Source of the DNA: JAEUMW01 sp963734295
GTDB lineage: Bacteria; Pseudomonadota; Gammaproteobacteria; Burkholderiales; JAEUMW01
DNA: 64,000 bases
Assembly (NCBI GenBank): GCA_963734295.1
Contig: CAVTGS010000012.1
Location: forward strand, 682,001 to 746,000
Direction of reading: 5' to 3'
The position numbers were made by a program, and so were the translations under genes. Positions 62,646 to 64,000 of the stretch are shown piece by piece (positions within the stretch are counted from its first letter, which is position 1; each line of letters starts with the position of its first letter). A model generated the notes under the pieces. It did not search any database. It was given only the letters and a program-made list of their open reading frames with translations, and had not been told where the DNA came from.

Positions 62646-63167
62646 ATGAGCATCCGTCGCATCACCGTCACCGCCCTGAGCGGGCTTTCGCTGCTCGTGA
62701 GCATAGCCGCGGCAGCAGGCACAGAGGCAGACAGCCGCCTCATCGAACGCGGCAAGTATCTCGCACGCGTGAGCGGGTGCAACGATTGCCACACCCCTGG
62801 CTATATGGAATCGAGCGGCAACGTTCCCGTGCAACAGTGGCTCACCGGCAGCGCCGTCGGATTCCAGGGACCCTGGGGCACCACGTATCCCAGCAATCTG
62901 CGACTGGCGCTAAAGGAAATGACGGAGGCGCAGTGGCTCGCCCGCGCACGCACGCCCATGCGCCCACCCATGCCCTGGTTCAATCTCGGCGCGATGTCGG
63001 ACCGGGACCTGATCGCGCTCTACCGCTTCGTCCGTTCCCTCGGCCCGGCCGGCGAGCCGACGCCGCAAGCAGTCGCGCCGGGCGTGGCGGTCGCCACCCC
63101 GTACTTCGAATTCACGCCGAAAAATCTGCCCGTCCTGTCGGTACAAGGAGAACAGTTGCGACGCTAG
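62646..63167 (+). CDS. Periplasmic c-type cytochrome
   Basis: The 173-residue protein has a signal peptide (ITVTALSGLSLLVSIAAAAG) and one heme-binding motif CNDCH in RVSGCNDCHTPGYME. A methionine such as that in TPMRPPMPWFNLGAM may be the distal ligand. The middle and end (MSDRDLIALYRFVRSLGPAG) follow the cytochrome c fold of alcohol-dehydrogenase-associated and related small cytochromes. A GAGAGGAGCG site precedes the ATG. The redox partner is unknown; no dehydrogenase is adjacent. Confidence 0.87.
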   Translation: MSIRRITVTALSGLSLLVSIAAAAGTEADSRLIERGKYLARVSGCNDCHTPGYMESSGNVPVQQWLTGSAVGFQGPWGTTYPSNLRLALKEMTEAQWLARARTPMRPPMPWFNLGAMSDRDLIALYRFVRSLGPAGEPTPQAVAPGVAVATPYFEFTPKNLPVLSVQGEQLRR

Positions 63168-63512
63168 GCAGCTGCTCCATGCACGGCCCTTGGGGTGGAC
63201 CGTGCGCCGGCGGCGCTGGGCGAGCTAACGCGGACGGGATCGCATCAGCAGTACGGGACGGGATGCTTGACCAGCCAGTGCTCGTCCTGCTCCTCTGAGA
63301 GGCTGCTCGACGTCCCTTACGATCGCTACCAAGCCTGACCGGGGCGACGGGAAGCTCATGACGTTCCTATCACGGCGCCCGGCGAGAATCGACGTTGCCT
63401 CGTCCTTTTCACCTCCGCACTCGTGACGTCGACGAACCGTGGAACATTGATCAGGCGATGTTGTTCGCCCACGATCACCTTCTTCAAGCCTTGAAACAAG
63501 GCGCTCTTCGGG
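63168..63512. other. Region between the cytochrome gene and the last gene
   Basis: A hairpin GCACGG/CCGTGC with a 13-base loop lies at about 63181-63205 and may end the cytochrome transcript. On the minus strand, 63356-63512 reads VIVGEQHRLINVPRFVDVTS in the frame one base after the neighbouring gene, and could be its true C-terminus if that gene also carries an extra base. Otherwise nothing is seen. Confidence 0.45.
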
Positions 63513-64000
63513 TCAAGCCATGCTCCGGTCGGTTGCGAGACCCCAGGGTTGCGCGATGTCGGGGATGATCGGAAGCGCAGCCGCGGCGCGCTCGAGCGCG
63601 TGCAGTTGCGGCGCGATGGACCGCGTGTATTCATCGAGCGGAATCAGGCACCAGCCGTGTTCGTGGATCTGGCCCTCGAGCGGCGCAGGATAGCGAGGCT
63701 GTCCGTCGATCACGAAGTCGGTCGTGCACGCGGCGCGCCTATGTGCAAGGCCGCGTGCGACGCGCCCGAAGAGGTCGGCCGAACCGGGCAGGTCGCGGGC
63801 GAGCTCCTGCAGCCAGCTCAGGAAGAACTCGATCGTGGCCCGGTGCAGAACGTCGCCGCTGCTCGACAGCATTTCGTTCAGCACGGTGCTCAGGTCTGGG
63901 TGAGCAAGCACGCCCCGCATTTCGAAGATCACGTCGGCGACCTCTGCATCGCCCAGCCCGAGCAGCGCGCCCAGGCCCGCCCCGGCATTGCGCGCACGCG
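63513..64000 (-). CDS. Protein of unknown function, 5' part outside the window
   Basis: The reading enters from the right edge as RARNAGAGLGALLGLGDAEV and continues DVIFEMRGVLAHPDLSTVLN, WLQELARDLPGSADLFGRVA and QIHEHGWCLIPLDEYTRSIA to a TGA at 63513. I do not recognise the family. One extra base near 63550 would extend it to 63356. At least 160 residues are present and the start is not. Confidence 0.5.
   Translation of the reverse strand, partial: RARNAGAGLGALLGLGDAEVADVIFEMRGVLAHPDLSTVLNEMLSSSGDVLHRATIEFFLSWLQELARDLPGSADLFGRVARGLAHRRAACTTDFVIDGQPRYPAPLEGQIHEHGWCLIPLDEYTRSIAPQLHALERAAAALPIIPDIAQPWGLATDRSMA

Overview
The window is a high-GC bacterial chromosome segment, most consistent with a betaproteobacterium. 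Evidence: UbiB, NhaR and GTP-type PEP carboxykinase of proteobacterial type, a polyhydroxyalkanoate (PHA) module, a BadI-type alicyclic-acid enzyme, and a complete PQQ pathway with a TonB-dependent receptor. No rRNA, tRNA or CRISPR array was seen.

Layout. 0-9 kb: end of a DUF779 gene and an ExaC-like NAD aldehyde dehydrogenase behind a sigma54-like promoter; then a ModE-like regulator, a molbindin and a FecCD-type ABC importer (probably molybdate or tungstate), a BI-1-like and an HPF-like gene, nhaR, and a MoaD-like protein with a small unknown partner. 9-22 kb: a PQQ locus. On the minus strand lie tonB, a metallo-hydrolase, a prolyl aminopeptidase-like hydrolase, a histidine kinase, a LuxR-type response regulator, pqqA copy 1 and a PqqU-like TonB-dependent receptor. 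On the plus strand lie pqqA copy 2, pqqBCDE and an ABC exporter-like pair. An identical 17-bp palindrome sits upstream of each pqqA. Synthesis, uptake and control of PQQ therefore appear to form one regulon, and the aldehyde dehydrogenase near the window start is a plausible downstream user.

22-34 kb: an accessory region with several toxin-antitoxin modules, a Uma2 endonuclease, a degenerate cyclase-like gene, a type I-C cas7 relic, a truncated sulfatase, a vapC relic, and three partial copies of the 3' end of the exporter permease gene. An NCS2 permease with a C-terminal ATPase-like domain, a DUF3750 gene, an MscS channel and a Crp-family regulator lie between them. 34-42 kb: badI, a CHASE2-PAS-GGDEF-EAL protein with a LysM/FecR partner, mepA, an acyl-CoA ligase and an alpha/beta hydrolase. 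42-48 kb: a PHA synthase-like gene and a PHB depolymerase-like gene, bracketed by AT-rich patches. 48-64 kb: an NhaD/ArsB-type permease with a CBS protein, pckG, a lipoprotein, a DUF6781-like gene and ubiB separated by a 335-bp inverted-repeat element, an inactivated PIN toxin beside an mscS relic, stress-type secreted proteins, transposase relics, a flavin-barrel/GAF protein pair and a cytochrome c.

Quality note. About ten otherwise well-conserved genes change reading frame, nearly always in the sense of one extra base. This looks like a systematic insertion error in the assembly. These genes are annotated as single genes with a frameshift, not as true pseudogenes, unless other decay is visible.
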